Part shown: positions 52,664 to 62,668 of the stretch, piece by piece | Layout of the letters: each line of letters starts with the position of its first letter | Numbering within the stretch: the first letter of the stretch is position 1 | NCBI RefSeq assembly: GCF_014203015.1 | Contig: NZ_JACHIB010000001.1 | Location: 124,001-188,000, forward strand | DNA: 64,000 nucleotides | Source of the DNA: Castellaniella defragrans | GTDB taxonomy: Bacteria; Pseudomonadota; Gammaproteobacteria; Burkholderiales; Burkholderiaceae_B | Reading direction: 5' to 3' | Made by a program: the position numbers and the translations under genes | Notes under the pieces: model-generated | Told to the model about the DNA's origin: nothing | The model's input: only the letters and a program-made list of their open reading frames with translations | Database searches by the model: none

Positions 52664-55600
52664 GGCATGCCCTCGGCGGGATGGATGGATCGGGGGGAAG
52701 AAAGATCGGCGGGACCGGCGGCCGTGCGGCGCGCACGGCGCCCCTGGGCGGCCTGCCACAGCGCGCCGCCGCACACCAGGCACAGCATTGCCGCCAGCAC
52801 GCGCAGCCGGCGGTCCGGCGGCTCCGGCGCGGGCGCGGGCAGGGCGGCCGGCTCCAGCACGGGGCCGCGCACGGGTTGCCGCGGCGCATCGGCCGGCGCC
52901 TCCGGCGTGCCCGCGGCGCCGGCCTGCGGCGCGGGAGACGCATTCAGCCCGTAGCCCTGCGCCAGGGCGGCCACGTAGCGGCGCGTCGGCTCGGCCCCGG
53001 CATGGGTGCCGAAGCGGCGTTCCAGTTCCAGCCAGCGCCGCGCCAGTTCGCGCCGGGTGGCCTCGCCGGCGTCCCAGTAGCCCTTGCGGATGGCCTCGGC
53101 CATGCGTTCGAGGATCTGCGCCTGCGCCGCGGGGTTGTCCCGCTCGAACCAGGCCGGCGTTCCCAGCCCGCGGGCATCGGCGACGTAGGTGTCGAACAGC
53201 GCCTGCCACTGGTCGTCCCGCACCGTGGAGGCATCCGCCGCCTGCCAGCCGAACAGGTTGCTGGCCGCCTTCAGCACTTCCAGCGTGCCGGCATAGCCCT
53301 CCCGCCGCATGGCAGCGATCCACTGGGGGTTCAGGTAGCGCGTGCGCAGTTCGTCGGCCAGGAAGCCCGCCAGCCCGGTTGTCCGGGCGCCGCCCGCGCG
53401 CAGATCGGACACCAGCAGCTGGGGCGCCTGGCCGTCCAGGTGGCGCACGGCGGCCGACAGCCCGCCCAGGAACTCGAACGGGTGGTCTGTCGACAGCACC
53501 CCGTGCAGGTTCGACGAACGCGACATCACCGCCGCCTGCACGCCCCGCAACTGCTCGGCCAGCGGATTGACGCCTGCCGGCGCCTCGCCCCAGGCGCCCT
53601 GCCCGTAGGCGTGCCGGCTGCTGTCGAGGAACTGCCGCCCCAGCGCGGCATCGCCGTCCCATTCGGCCGAGCGCCGCGCCAGATCGGGCACGCCGGTCCC
53701 GTAGGATCCCGGCGCGCTGCCGAAGATGCGCTGGCGCGCGACCCGCGCGGCCGTCTCCGGCGGCAGGCCGCGCGCCGCCAGGGCGGCCTCGATGCCGCGG
53801 CTGTGGCCGGCGACCGGATTGCCCGGCTCGTCCAGCGCGGCCAGGCGCGCCAGCGCATCGTCGAGCAGCCGCATGAAGGCGTCGAACTGGTCCCGGTACA
53901 CGCCGGTGACCTGGACGACCACGTCGACGCGCGGACGGCCCAGTTCGGCGGCGGGGATGATCTCCAGCGCCGTGACGCGGCCGCCCTCGTCCCAGACCGG
54001 CCGCAGCCCCAGGGCATGCAGGACCTGCGCCTCGGTGACGCCCAGATGGCGGACCGCCTCGGATGCCCACAGGCTGAAGGCGATCTTGCGCGGCCAGGCG
54101 CCGCCGTGCGCCGCGCGGAACGCCTCGATCAGCTGCGCATAGGCGGTGGCGGCCGAGTCGTAGGCGGCGCGCGCCGGGATCTTGTCGGCCTCGAAGGCAT
54201 ACAGGTTGCGGCCGCCCACCGCGTCGGGATTGCGGATCGGGTCGCCGCCCGCGCCCGGCTCGACGAACCGGCCCGCCAGGCCGGCCAGCAGGGCTTCGTT
54301 CTCACCGGTATCGCGCAGCCGGCGATCCAGCTCCCGCGCCCGTGCGGCCAGGGCCGCCGCGGCGGCCGGCAAGGGCGCGGCCGCAAGGCCGGGAGACACG
54401 GCTCCGGAAGACAGCATCCTGCGCACCGCCTGGTAGGCGGGATTGCCGGGCAGGACGGCCGGATCGGCCGCGAACGCCTCGCCGCGGTCCATCCCCAGCG
54501 CCGCGAGCAGCGGCGCGCCCAGCTGCTGCATGACGGTGGAGACGCGGTGCGCGGGCTCGGCCGGCTGGCCGAAGACGTGCAGGCCCAGCGGCATGGCCGT
54601 CCGCGCCAGTTCGTGCAGGTGGTCGTGCAAGGCCCGCAGAAAACCCTCGAAATCCTGCTCGGCGCGCGGCATCGTCCAGCCGAGGTCCTCGTGCAGGTGG
54701 GCCGCGGCGGCGGCCTCGCGGATCCGGGCGGCCGCCCGTTCGCGCACGGCGCCGCCATCGAGCTGCTGGTACTCGTGGATCAGCTGGTGCAGGTCGCGCA
54801 GTTCGTCGTACAGCCCGGCCGGCGCGAAAGGCGGCGTCTGGTGGCTGATGGTCACCGCCCGGCCGCGGCGCCGGGCCTGGATCGCCTCGCCGACATTGTC
54901 CTGGATGTAGGGATAGAACACCGGCAGGCTGCCCACGGCCAGCCAGGGATAGTCGTCGGCGGCCAGCCCGCGGTCCTTGCCGGGCAGCCACTCCTGCGTG
55001 CCGTGCGTGCCCAGGTGGATCAGCGCGTGCGCGCCGTACTGCCGCTGCAGGTACAGGTAGGCCGCCAGGTAGAGCGGGTCGGGCACGCTGGCGGTATCGT
55101 GATAGTGGGCCCAAGGATCGGCGTGGCGCGGCATCTGCGGCATGACCAGCAGGTGCCCGAGCCGCCAGCACGGGATCACGAAATAGCGCCGGCCGCCGAT
55201 CTCGCGCACCGCGCGGTGCCGGGCGGGATCGCCCAGGGCGCGCAGCCCGGTCCGGCGGCGCTCAGGCAGCCCGGCCAGCCAGCGCTCGTAGTCTTCCAGC
55301 GGATACAGGCCGGCCAGGCCTTCGGCCAGCAGGGCCTCCGGCGCCACGCTGCCGTACAGCGCGCCCAGCATCCGCTGGCCCGCCGCGATGGCCCGCGCCT
55401 CGTCCACCGGCGCGCCGGCATCGTAGCCGTGCGCCGCCAGCGCGGCCTGGATGGAGACGATGCTGCGGGGAACGTTCAGGTTCGAGGCTCCCAGGTTCTT
55501 CTCGCCGGCCGGGTAGTTCCAGAACATCAGCGCCAGCTTCTTGTCCGCCGGCGGCGTGCGGCGCAGCGCCACCAGGCTGCGCAGCTTGGCGATCAGGGCA

Positions 55601-56817
55601 TCGGCCTGGGCGGGCAGCAGGTCGCTCACGCCCGCTGTCGAGGCGGACAGGACCAGCGGATCGCCGACCCCCCAGCTCTCCGGGCCGGCCAGGAACACGG
55701 CGGCCGTCCGGGACGGCACGCCGCTGGCGGCCGCGGGCCAGTCGGCCGCCGCGCCGTCGCGGAAGCGGAGCGTCTGGATCACCGGCACGTCCAGCGCCCG
55801 GAAGTCCCGGCGCCGCGCCGCGCCGTCGCGCAGGTGGGTGAGATTGACCAGGACGTCGATGCGGCCCGGGCCGAGGATGCCCGCCAGGCCCTGCGGATCG
55901 GCCGCGTCGGCCCAGAACACGAGGGGCAGCAGTCCGGCCGCTTCGGTGCGCTCGACCAGTTCGTCCACTTCCCGGGTCAGCAGGTCGGCGACCACGCCGG
56001 CGTGGATCAGGAAGGCGACCCGGCCCGCGGCGGGACGGGGGGCATCCCGCCGCGCCGCCTGCCAGGCCAGATAGTCCTCCACGCGCTCGAAGACGCGGGG
56101 CGCGCGCGGATGATAGAAGCCGGTCTGCGGCAGGCGGCGGGGCGCCGCGAGCAGGTGCGCGGGCGGATCGCCCCCGTCGCGCACGGCCCGCGCCAGGGCG
56201 AAGAAGCGCCGGAAGTTGTCCGCGCCGCCGGCGGCATACAGGGCCGCCAGCGCGCCGGCCACGGGCGGCGCCAGCCCCTGCCCCGCTGGGGGACCGCCCC
56301 CCACCGTCAGGCGGGGCGCGGCGTCCGGCGCCGAGGAGGGGCAGGCCTGGCCCAGGCGCCGCGTCACCCGGGTCCGGTCCCCGGGGCGCGGCACGTCCAG
56401 CACGACCAGCGCGGCGGCCCGCACCGCGGCGCACAGGAGCCCAGGCTCGGCCGCATCGACGTCCAGGTGGCCCAGGGGCACGGCCTGCGGCCCGGCGAAG
56501 TCCCGCAGGCGCTGGAACTTCTCCGCCGAGACGAAATCATCGTGCAGCACGAGCACCGTCGCCGCGCCGGCACCGGCGGCCTCCGGCGCGGCGGGCGCAA
56601 GCCCGGATGCGGCCGCGCCCGCCGCCAGGCCCGGCAGCCACCCCAGCCCCAGCAGCCACAGCACGCCCAGCAGCCGCCACGGCAGCCGTCCTGGCAGGCG
56701 GCCCGGCCGCCTCGACAGCCCCGGCAGCAATCCCGGCAGCCGCCCCGGCAACCCGGGCAGCCACGACCACGGCGACAGGCGGCCCGGCCGCCGGCGCATT
56801 TCAACGGACCGGCTCAT
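52660..56817 (-). CDS. Membrane-anchored CobN/magnesium chelatase subunit H-like protein
   Basis: 1385 residues. Chelatase H/CobN motifs run from about 480 to 1290: LMFWNYPAGEKNLGASNLNVPRS, HLGTHGTQEWLPGKDRGL, FFYPYIQDN-type PVFYPYIQDNVGEA, RNLYAFEADKIPARAAYDSA, FSLWASEAVRHLGVTEAQ and FGSAPGSYGTGV. Unlike cytosolic CobN it has an N-terminal hydrophobic segment (about 48-70) after Pro/Leu/Arg-rich repeats, and a C-terminal helix (LRVLAAMLCLVCGGALW) before a basic tail. Most of the chain is therefore probably periplasmic. The Zur box and TonB context suggest handling of a zinc or metallophore ligand; no other cobalamin-synthesis chelatase subunits are present. Confidence 0.82.
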   Translation of the reverse strand: MSRSVEMRRRPGRLSPWSWLPGLPGRLPGLLPGLSRRPGRLPGRLPWRLLGVLWLLGLGWLPGLAAGAAASGLAPAAPEAAGAGAATVLVLHDDFVSAEKFQRLRDFAGPQAVPLGHLDVDAAEPGLLCAAVRAAALVVLDVPRPGDRTRVTRRLGQACPSSAPDAAPRLTVGGGPPAGQGLAPPVAGALAALYAAGGADNFRRFFALARAVRDGGDPPAHLLAAPRRLPQTGFYHPRAPRVFERVEDYLAWQAARRDAPRPAAGRVAFLIHAGVVADLLTREVDELVERTEAAGLLPLVFWADAADPQGLAGILGPGRIDVLVNLTHLRDGAARRRDFRALDVPVIQTLRFRDGAAADWPAAASGVPSRTAAVFLAGPESWGVGDPLVLSASTAGVSDLLPAQADALIAKLRSLVALRRTPPADKKLALMFWNYPAGEKNLGASNLNVPRSIVSIQAALAAHGYDAGAPVDEARAIAAGQRMLGALYGSVAPEALLAEGLAGLYPLEDYERWLAGLPERRRTGLRALGDPARHRAVREIGGRRYFVIPCWRLGHLLVMPQMPRHADPWAHYHDTASVPDPLYLAAYLYLQRQYGAHALIHLGTHGTQEWLPGKDRGLAADDYPWLAVGSLPVFYPYIQDNVGEAIQARRRGRAVTISHQTPPFAPAGLYDELRDLHQLIHEYQQLDGGAVRERAAARIREAAAAAHLHEDLGWTMPRAEQDFEGFLRALHDHLHELARTAMPLGLHVFGQPAEPAHRVSTVMQQLGAPLLAALGMDRGEAFAADPAVLPGNPAYQAVRRMLSSGAVSPGLAAAPLPAAAAALAARARELDRRLRDTGENEALLAGLAGRFVEPGAGGDPIRNPDAVGGRNLYAFEADKIPARAAYDSAATAYAQLIEAFRAAHGGAWPRKIAFSLWASEAVRHLGVTEAQVLHALGLRPVWDEGGRVTALEIIPAAELGRPRVDVVVQVTGVYRDQFDAFMRLLDDALARLAALDEPGNPVAGHSRGIEAALAARGLPPETAARVARQRIFGSAPGSYGTGVPDLARRSAEWDGDAALGRQFLDSSRHAYGQGAWGEAPAGVNPLAEQLRGVQAAVMSRSSNLHGVLSTDHPFEFLGGLSAAVRHLDGQAPQLLVSDLRAGGARTTGLAGFLADELRTRYLNPQWIAAMRREGYAGTLEVLKAASNLFGWQAADASTVRDDQWQALFDTYVADARGLGTPAWFERDNPAAQAQILERMAEAIRKGYWDAGEATRRELARRWLELERRFGTHAGAEPTRRYVAALAQGYGLNASPAPQAGAAGTPEAPADAPRQPVRGPVLEPAALPAPAPEPPDRRLRVLAAMLCLVCGGALWQAAQGRRARRTAAGPADLSSPRSIHPAEGMP

Positions 56818-56819
56818 CG

Positions 56820-58796
56820 TCAGAACCTCGCCGTCAGGCCGGCGAAGAAGCGCCGTCCCTCGTCCGCGCGGTCGTACGCGTCGGCATCGTCGTTGGCCAG
56901 GCGCTCGTCGCTCAGGTTCTCGATGCCCAGGTGCAGGCTCAGGCTGCGGCTGAGTTCGTAATCCGCATACCAGTGCAGCAGGGTATGGCCGGGGCGGTCG
57001 TCGAGCGTGGCCGAACGGTACTGCGATCCGATGTATTCCACCCGCAGCCGGGTCGAGAGCCGCGCCAGCGGCGTCCACTCCACGGTGGCATGGGCGCGGT
57101 GGCGGGACCGGTCGGCCAGCCGCTCGCCCGTCGTCCGGTCGCGGGCGTCGAGCAGGGTGTAGTTGGCCTCCACCCGCCAGTCCCGGGCCAGCTCGGCGCC
57201 GGCCGTCAGCTCCAGCCCCCGCAGGCGGGTCCGCGCGACGTTCTCGTAGTCCAGGCAGACCCGCCCGCGCACGTCGCAGACCGGTTGCCGCACGGTCTCG
57301 ATCAGGTTCTTCACGTCGTTGTGGAACAGCGTCGCGCTCGCCGACCAGGCGCCCCCGTCGTAGGCCGCGCCCAGTTCGTAGGACTGGTTGGTCTCGGGCT
57401 GCAGGTCCGGATTGCCGCGGATGACGCCGCGCCCGCCCATGGCGGCCCAGGACTCGTATTCCGGCGACAGCTGCTTGAGCGACGGCGCCTTGAAGCCCCG
57501 TCCCGCGCCCGCCCGGAAAGTCAGCGCATCGCTTGGATGGAACAGCAGGTAGGCCCGCGGGCTGGCTTCCCAGCCGAAGTCGGGATGATGGTCGAAGCGG
57601 CTGCCCAGCACCAGTTCCCAGCGCTCCCCCAGCCGGATCTCGTCCTGGCCGAAGACGGCCCGCAGGTTCTGGGCCTTGCGGCCCGCGCGGTTCACGCTCG
57701 GGTCCTCCAGGCTCTCGCGCCGCAGCTCCGCGCCGAGGCTCACCCGATGCGCCCGGCCGACGGACACGTCCGCCCGGCCGTCGAGCACGGTGTCGGTGAA
57801 CCGGTTCGGCCCCGTCGAGTCCGCGCCGTCGCTGCGCCACGCCTCGCGGTACAGCGTGGACCGGTACAGCCGGACCCGCGTTCCGCCCCAGTTCCACCGG
57901 CCGGTGTGCGAAAGCGCATAGCGGCGGCGCTGGACGTCGTTGTCGGCGACATAGGGGCTCCCCGCGGACGCTTCCCGGATGCCGGACTGCGATTCGGTGC
58001 CCGCGTCCATGGACAGGTCGATGCGCTGGCGCGCATCCGGCGTCCAGGCCAGCCCCACGTGCCCATTCTGCGCGCGCTGCCGGTCCAGCGCGGTGAGCGC
58101 CGTGTCGGCCGCATCCCGCAGCGCGTCGCGGTGCCGGTATTCCCCCCAGGCGTTCAGGCCCAGGCGGCCGGGCACCAGCGGCCCGCCGACGTAGAAGCCG
58201 CTCTTGTACTGCTTGCCGCCCAGGTCGTGGTCGCCGAACAGCGCATAGCCGCTGAACGAGCCTTCCCAGCGGTCGGTCGCCGCGCGGGTCAGGACGTTGA
58301 CCACGCCGCCCAGCGCCTCGGACCCATACAGCGAGGACAGCGGACCGCGCACGACCTCCACCCGGTCGATGGCTTCGGTCGGGATCCAGCCCAGCTCGAA
58401 GTCGGAATGGGCGATCGCCGAGGAGGACGCGCTGATGCGCTGGCCGTCCACGAGCATCAGCGTATGCCCGGCGCTCATGCCCCGGATGGAGATCCCGCGC
58501 CGTCCCAGCCCGGCGCTTTCCAGATCGACGCCGACCGTATCGCGCACGGCGTCGCCCAGGTCGTTGACGGGCCGGCGGCGCAGCGCCTCGCCCTCGATCA
58601 CCGCGACGCTGGCCGGCGCATCGGCCCGGCTGCGCGGGGTATCGGTGGCCGTCACGACGACGCCCGGCAACTCGGCGACCTGCCGTTCCCCCGGGCCGGC
58701 AAGGCGCCCGGGCTCCGTCTCCTCCGCGGCCGCCGCCGCGCCCATGGCCCCCCAGGCGGCCAGGCAGATCCCGGCCAGTGCCTTCCTGCTGCTCAT
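56820..58796 (-). CDS. TonB-dependent outer membrane receptor, Zur-controlled
   Basis: 658 residues. A signal peptide ends near AAAAAEE, a TonB-box-like VVVTATDTPRSRADAP follows, then the plug (VIEGEALRRRPVNDLGDAVRD, RGISIRGMSAGHTLMLVDGQRI, VEVVRGPLSSLYGSEALGGVV) and a 22-strand barrel closing in RFFAGLTARF. It resembles BtuB/CirA-type receptors. Two cysteines sit in an outer loop (PVCDVRGRVCLDY). A Zur box lies 118 bases upstream, and CobN-like, ExbB and DUF2149 genes follow with gaps or overlaps of a few bases. The ligand is most likely a zinc species. Confidence 0.9.
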   Translation of the reverse strand: MSSRKALAGICLAAWGAMGAAAAAEETEPGRLAGPGERQVAELPGVVVTATDTPRSRADAPASVAVIEGEALRRRPVNDLGDAVRDTVGVDLESAGLGRRGISIRGMSAGHTLMLVDGQRISASSSAIAHSDFELGWIPTEAIDRVEVVRGPLSSLYGSEALGGVVNVLTRAATDRWEGSFSGYALFGDHDLGGKQYKSGFYVGGPLVPGRLGLNAWGEYRHRDALRDAADTALTALDRQRAQNGHVGLAWTPDARQRIDLSMDAGTESQSGIREASAGSPYVADNDVQRRRYALSHTGRWNWGGTRVRLYRSTLYREAWRSDGADSTGPNRFTDTVLDGRADVSVGRAHRVSLGAELRRESLEDPSVNRAGRKAQNLRAVFGQDEIRLGERWELVLGSRFDHHPDFGWEASPRAYLLFHPSDALTFRAGAGRGFKAPSLKQLSPEYESWAAMGGRGVIRGNPDLQPETNQSYELGAAYDGGAWSASATLFHNDVKNLIETVRQPVCDVRGRVCLDYENVARTRLRGLELTAGAELARDWRVEANYTLLDARDRTTGERLADRSRHRAHATVEWTPLARLSTRLRVEYIGSQYRSATLDDRPGHTLLHWYADYELSRSLSLHLGIENLSDERLANDDADAYDRADEGRRFFAGLTARF

Positions 58797-58914
58797 TTCC
58801 AGATCCTTTCCTTCCAAGACGCTGCGATGCCGCGAAGCGGGAATGCCGGTGCCTCGGGGCGGGAATGCCGGGCTCGCCCCGGCGCCGATGCCCGGCACCT
58901 CGGCCGGACGAAAT

Positions 58915-58932
58915 GCAATGTTATAACATAAC
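58915..58932. promoter_or_regulatory. Zur box upstream of the TonB-CobN-like operon
   Basis: GCAATGTTATAACATAAC matches the Zur consensus at 16 of 18 positions and shares the 13-base GTTATAACATAAC with the box at the zur gene. It lies between the TonB receptor and the divergent hslV gene. Zinc sufficiency should therefore repress the receptor operon. Confidence 0.8.
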
Positions 58933-59021
58933 ACTTGCACCAGACAGCGGCCGGCATCCCGCCGCCGCTTGAAAAGCCGGCGCCCCGCCCCCATGTAGGC
59001 TTCTCCACCCGAGGGAACCGC

Positions 59022-59555
59022 ATGGAACAATTTCACGCCACCACCATCGTCTGCGTCCGGCGCGGCGAAGACGTCGCCCTGGGCGGCGACGGCCAGGTCA
59101 CGCTGGGCAACATCGTCATCAAGGGCACGGCCCGCAAGATCCGCCGGCTCTACCACGACCAGGTCCTGGCCGGCTTCGCCGGCGCCACGGCGGACGCCTT
59201 CACCCTGCAGGAGCGCTTCGAGGCCAAGCTGGAAAAGCACCAGGGCCACCTGATGCGCGCCGCCGTGGAACTGACCCGCGACTGGCGCACCGACCGCGTG
59301 CTGCGCCGGCTGGAAGCCATGCTGATCGTGGCCGACCGCGAACACACCCTGGTGCTGACCGGCAACGGCGACGTCCTGGAACCTGAATACGGCATCGCCG
59401 CCATCGGCTCGGGCGGCGCCTACGCCCAGGCGGCGGCGCGCGCCCTGCTGGACGCCACCGACCTGCCGCCCGCCGACATCGTCAAGAAGTCCCTGGAGAT
59501 CGCCGGGGAGATCTGCATCTACACCAACCAGAACCACATCGTCGAAACGCTCTAG
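59022..59555 (+). CDS. hslV: ATP-dependent protease proteolytic subunit HslV
   Basis: 177 residues. MEQFHA precedes [23 protein letters not shown], so the catalytic N-terminal Thr is residue 7 after a six-residue propeptide, as in other Burkholderiales. [12 protein letters not shown] and [21 protein letters not shown] are further 20S-type motifs. It forms the HslVU protease with the ATPase encoded 10 bases downstream. The frame extends to 58935, but this ATG fits homologues. Confidence 0.95.
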   Translation: MEQFHATTIVCVRRGEDVALGGDGQVTLGNIVIKGTARKIRRLYHDQVLAGFAGATADAFTLQERFEAKLEKHQGHLMRAAVELTRDWRTDRVLRRLEAMLIVADREHTLVLTGNGDVLEPEYGIAAIGSGGAYAQAAARALLDATDLPPADIVKKSLEIAGEICIYTNQNHIVETL

Positions 59556-59565
59556 GCCCGCCTCC

Positions 59566-60903
59566 ATGTCTGATGCCACCCCCATGACCCCCAAGGAAAT
59601 CGTCTCGGAACTGGACAAGCACATCGTCGGCCAGGACAAGGCCAAGCGGTCGGTGGCCGTGGCGCTGCGCAACCGCTGGCGCCGCCAGCAGGTCCCCGAG
59701 CCCCTGCGCCACGAGATCGTGCCGAAGAACATCCTGATGATCGGCCCCACCGGTGTGGGCAAGACCGAGATCGCCCGCCGCCTGGCCCGGCTGGCCAACG
59801 CTCCCTTCATCAAGATCGAGGCCACCAAGTTCACCGAGGTCGGCTACGTGGGCCGCGACGTGGACACCATCGTGCGCGACCTGGTCGAGGTCGCCATCAA
59901 GCAGACGCGCGAGACCGAGATGCGCCGCGTGCGCACCCAGGCCGAGGACGCCGCCGAGGACCGCATCCTCGACGCCCTGCTGCCGCCCCCGCGCAACGCG
60001 CGCGGCGAGCCCGAGCGCGAGGAAGGCAACAACACCCGCCAGATCTTCCGCAAGCGCCTGCGCGAAGGCAAGCTGGACGACACGCAGATCGACATCGAGG
60101 TCGCCCAGACGCCGCCGCACATGGAAATCATGGCGCCTCCGGGCATGGAGGAAATGACCGAGCAGCTGCGCGGCATGTTCGCCGGCCTGGCCCAGGGCAA
60201 GACCAAGTCGCGCAAGCTGTCCGTCAAGGAAGCCTTCCGCCTGCTGGTCGAGGAGGAAGCCGCGCGCCGCATCAACGAAGAGGACCTGCGCACCCACGCC
60301 GTGACGCTGGCCGAGCAGCACGGCATCGTGTTCCTGGACGAGATCGACAAGATCGCCGCGCGCCAGGAGCAGGGCGGCGCCGACGTCTCGCGCCAGGGCG
60401 TGCAGCGCGACCTGCTGCCGCTGGTCGAGGGCACCACCGTCAACACCAAGTACGGCATGGTGCGCACCGACCACATCCTGTTCATCGCCTCGGGCGCCTT
60501 TCATCTGTCCCGCCCGTCGGACCTGATCCCGGAACTGCAGGGCCGCTTCCCCATCCGCGTGGAGCTGGATTCCCTGACGGCCGAGGATTTCGTGCGCATC
60601 CTCGACGAGACCGACGCCTCGCTGACCAAGCAGTACACCGCCCTGCTCGCCACCGAGGACGTGACGCTGGAATTCACCCAGGAAGGTGTGCGGCGCCTGG
60701 CGGAGCTGGCCTTCGAGGTCAACGAGCGCACGGAGAACATCGGCGCCCGGCGCCTGTACACGGTGATGGAAAAGCTGCTGGAGGACCTGTCCTTCGAGGC
60801 CGCCAGCCCGGGCGCGGAAACCGTGGTGATCGACGCCGCCTACGTGAACGACAAGCTGGCCGAGACCGCCGGCAGCCAGGACCTGGCGCGCTACGTGCTG
60901 TAG
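59566..60903 (+). CDS. hslU: ATP-dependent protease ATPase subunit HslU
   Basis: 445 residues. [22 protein letters not shown] opens the protein; Walker A is [15 protein letters not shown], Walker [13 protein letters not shown], sensor [14 protein letters not shown], and [14 protein letters not shown] is the pore loop with GYVG. The C-terminus DLARYVL docks on HslV. An intermediate domain lies at about 110-240. It unfolds substrates for HslV and may be heat-induced. Confidence 0.96.
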   Translation: MSDATPMTPKEIVSELDKHIVGQDKAKRSVAVALRNRWRRQQVPEPLRHEIVPKNILMIGPTGVGKTEIARRLARLANAPFIKIEATKFTEVGYVGRDVDTIVRDLVEVAIKQTRETEMRRVRTQAEDAAEDRILDALLPPPRNARGEPEREEGNNTRQIFRKRLREGKLDDTQIDIEVAQTPPHMEIMAPPGMEEMTEQLRGMFAGLAQGKTKSRKLSVKEAFRLLVEEEAARRINEEDLRTHAVTLAEQHGIVFLDEIDKIAARQEQGGADVSRQGVQRDLLPLVEGTTVNTKYGMVRTDHILFIASGAFHLSRPSDLIPELQGRFPIRVELDSLTAEDFVRILDETDASLTKQYTALLATEDVTLEFTQEGVRRLAELAFEVNERTENIGARRLYTVMEKLLEDLSFEAASPGAETVVIDAAYVNDKLAETAGSQDLARYVL

Positions 60904-60933
60904 GCGCGGGCGGCCCCGCGCGGCGCGGCTGCC

Positions 60934-61350
60934 TCAGCGCTTCTTCAGTTCGACGATGCGGTAGCGGCCGCCGGCGCGCTCGGCCGTGAACTCGACCCGG
61001 TCGCCCGCCGCGATCCCCGCCAGCAGGGCGGGATCGACCTGGTAGACCAGGGTCATGGCGGGCAGGTCGAGCTTGTCGATGGCGCCGTGGCGAATGGCGA
61101 TCTTGCCGGCGGGGGCGTTCACCCGCACCACCTCGCCACTGGCCTGGGCCTGGACGGGCGCCGCCGCGCGCGCCGCGGACGGCAGGCTCCAGATGCCGGC
61201 CGCCGCCAGCGCCAGCACGGCCGGCGACGCGGCCATCCCGCCCGCCAGGGGCAGGGCGCAGGCAAGCGCCAGGCACCGGGCCCGGATCCGGATCCCAGTC
61301 CTGATCCCGGGCCACGTCCCGAACCCGGTCCGCAAGGCATGGAAACGCAT
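60934..61350 (-). CDS. CusF-like periplasmic copper-binding protein
   Basis: 138 residues. A long basic N-terminus leads into a hydrophobic export segment, then a small beta-barrel: SGEVVRVNAPAGKIAIRHGAIDKLDLPAMTLVYQV and GDRVEFTAERAGGRYRIVEL. This is the CusF pattern, with the His (IRH) and one Met (PAMTL). The second Met and the Trp that cap copper in E. coli CusF are replaced by Val-region residues and Leu, so affinity may differ. It lies alone, convergent with hslU. The start is uncertain because the N-terminus is unusually long. Confidence 0.75.
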   Translation of the reverse strand: MRFHALRTGFGTWPGIRTGIRIRARCLALACALPLAGGMAASPAVLALAAAGIWSLPSAARAAAPVQAQASGEVVRVNAPAGKIAIRHGAIDKLDLPAMTLVYQVDPALLAGIAAGDRVEFTAERAGGRYRIVELKKR

Positions 61351-61426
61351 GGGCTAAACTCCTTTCTGCTGCCCGGCGACACGCCGCCAGGGCACTTCCA
61401 GCATACCGCAAACCGAGAAGATCCCC

Positions 61427-61975
61427 TTGTCCGTCCCAGCCTCCGCCTCCGCCGCCGTTCCCGCCTCCGCCCCTGCTCCCGTCCCCGGCTACGACCTGCG
61501 TCCCGCCACCGAATCCGACATCCCGGCCGTTCACGCCCTGATGCGCGAGATGGCGGAATTCGAGAAACTGACCGGCATCTTCCAGGCCACGCACGACAGC
61601 CTGCGGCAGAGCTTCTTCGGCCCGGAGCCGGCCGCCCGCTGCCTGGTCATCACGACCGCCGAGGATCCGGCCACGGCCATCGCCTACATCATGTGGTTCC
61701 ACAACTATTCCAGCTTCCTGGACCGGCGCGGCCTGTACCTGGAGGACGTCTACATCACCCCCGCCCACCGGGGACGCGGCCTGGGCGGCTGGGTGCTCAG
61801 GCACCTGGCGGCGCTGGCCGTGGAACTGGGCTGCGGCCGCTTTGAATGGGTGGTGCTGGACTGGAACGAGAACGCCATCGAATTCTACAAGCACCACGGC
61901 GGCGAGATCCTGGACGACTGGCGCGTGGTGCGCGTCACCGGCGACGCCCTGCTGCGCCTCGCGGGGCGGGCCTGA
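61427..61975 (+). CDS. GNAT family N-acetyltransferase
   Basis: 182 residues from a TTG. RPATESDIPAVHALMREMAEFEKL, the acetyl-CoA loop TPAHRGRGLGGWVLRHLAALA, and WVVLDWNENAIEFYKHHGGE are standard GNAT motifs and resemble spermidine/diamine acetyltransferases. The substrate is unknown. AGAAG before the TTG is weak, and the Ala/Pro-rich first 20 residues could be untranslated; however no better start precedes RPATESD. Confidence 0.82.
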   Translation: MSVPASASAAVPASAPAPVPGYDLRPATESDIPAVHALMREMAEFEKLTGIFQATHDSLRQSFFGPEPAARCLVITTAEDPATAIAYIMWFHNYSSFLDRRGLYLEDVYITPAHRGRGLGGWVLRHLAALAVELGCGRFEWVVLDWNENAIEFYKHHGGEILDDWRVVRVTGDALLRLAGRA

Positions 61976-62000
61976 ACCGCGCCGCCCTTTCACCCGGAGC

Positions 62001-62040
62001 CGAATCCGCCCGAATCCGCCCGCCGCGGCCCGAATCCGTC
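62001..62040 (+). repeat. Short tandem repeat before the adenosyltransferase gene
   Basis: CGAATCCGCC occurs twice in tandem at 62001 and 62011, with a third copy CGAATCCGTC at 62031. The 141-base gap is otherwise rich in CCCGAA-like motifs and shows no gene. Confidence 0.55.
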
Positions 62041-62116
62041 CTGCCCAGCCCTCATCCGCCCGAACCCGGTCTCTCATCCCGGCCGGAACCCATACCCGAA
62101 CCCACAGGAGCCTGCC

Positions 62117-62668
62117 ATGTCGATCCGCGTCTCCATCGTATCCACCCGCACCGGCGATGACGGCACCACCGGGCTGGGCGACAAGACCCGCGTGCCCAAG
62201 GACGCCCCGCGCATCGCCGCGCTGGGCGACGTGGACGAGCTGAACAGCGCCATCGGCCTGTGGCGCGCCGCCGCCCTGCCCGCCGACGTCGACGCCCTGC
62301 TGGACCGCATCCAGCACGACCTGTTCGACCTGGGCGGCGAGCTCTGCATCCCGGGCTGGACGGCGCTGCGGGACGAACACGTGCTGCGCCTGGACGAGGC
62401 CCTGAAACGCTACAACGCCGAACTGGGTCCCTTGCAGGAATTCATCCTGCCCGGCGGCTGCCCGGCCGCCGCGCATGCGCACATGGCGCGCACCATCGCC
62501 CGCCGGGCGGAACGGTCCGTGGTGGCGCTGTCGCGCCAGGAAGCGGTGAACCCGCCCGTGCTGCACTACCTGAACCGCCTGTCGGACCTGTGCTTCGTGC
62601 TGGCGCGCCGCCTGAACCGTGCGGCGGGAGTGCCGGACATCCTATGGGAGCGCGACGATCAGCGCTGA
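62117..62668 (+). CDS. pduO: PduO-type ATP:cob(I)alamin adenosyltransferase
   Basis: 183 residues. TRTGDDGTTGLGDKTRVPKDAPRI is the N-terminal ATP-binding motif; ALGDVDELNSAIGLW, FDLGGELCIPG, FILPGGCPAAAHAHMARTIARRAERS and YLNRLSDLCFVLAR are the other conserved blocks. It forms coenzyme B12 from cob(I)alamin. AGGAG stands before the ATG. It ends 10 bases inside the convergent AhpD-like gene. Confidence 0.94.
   Translation: MSIRVSIVSTRTGDDGTTGLGDKTRVPKDAPRIAALGDVDELNSAIGLWRAAALPADVDALLDRIQHDLFDLGGELCIPGWTALRDEHVLRLDEALKRYNAELGPLQEFILPGGCPAAAHAHMARTIARRAERSVVALSRQEAVNPPVLHYLNRLSDLCFVLARRLNRAAGVPDILWERDDQR

Noticed and set aside
58797-59021. Cobalamin riboswitch upstream of the TonB-CobN-like operon
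   Set aside because: The 225-base divergent region has no B12-box-like conserved sequence and is too short once hslV promoter space is allowed. The Zur box explains regulation better.
60904-60933. Terminator between hslU and the CusF-like gene
   Set aside because: The 30-base gap is GC-rich and can pair weakly but lacks a defined stem and T tract on either strand.
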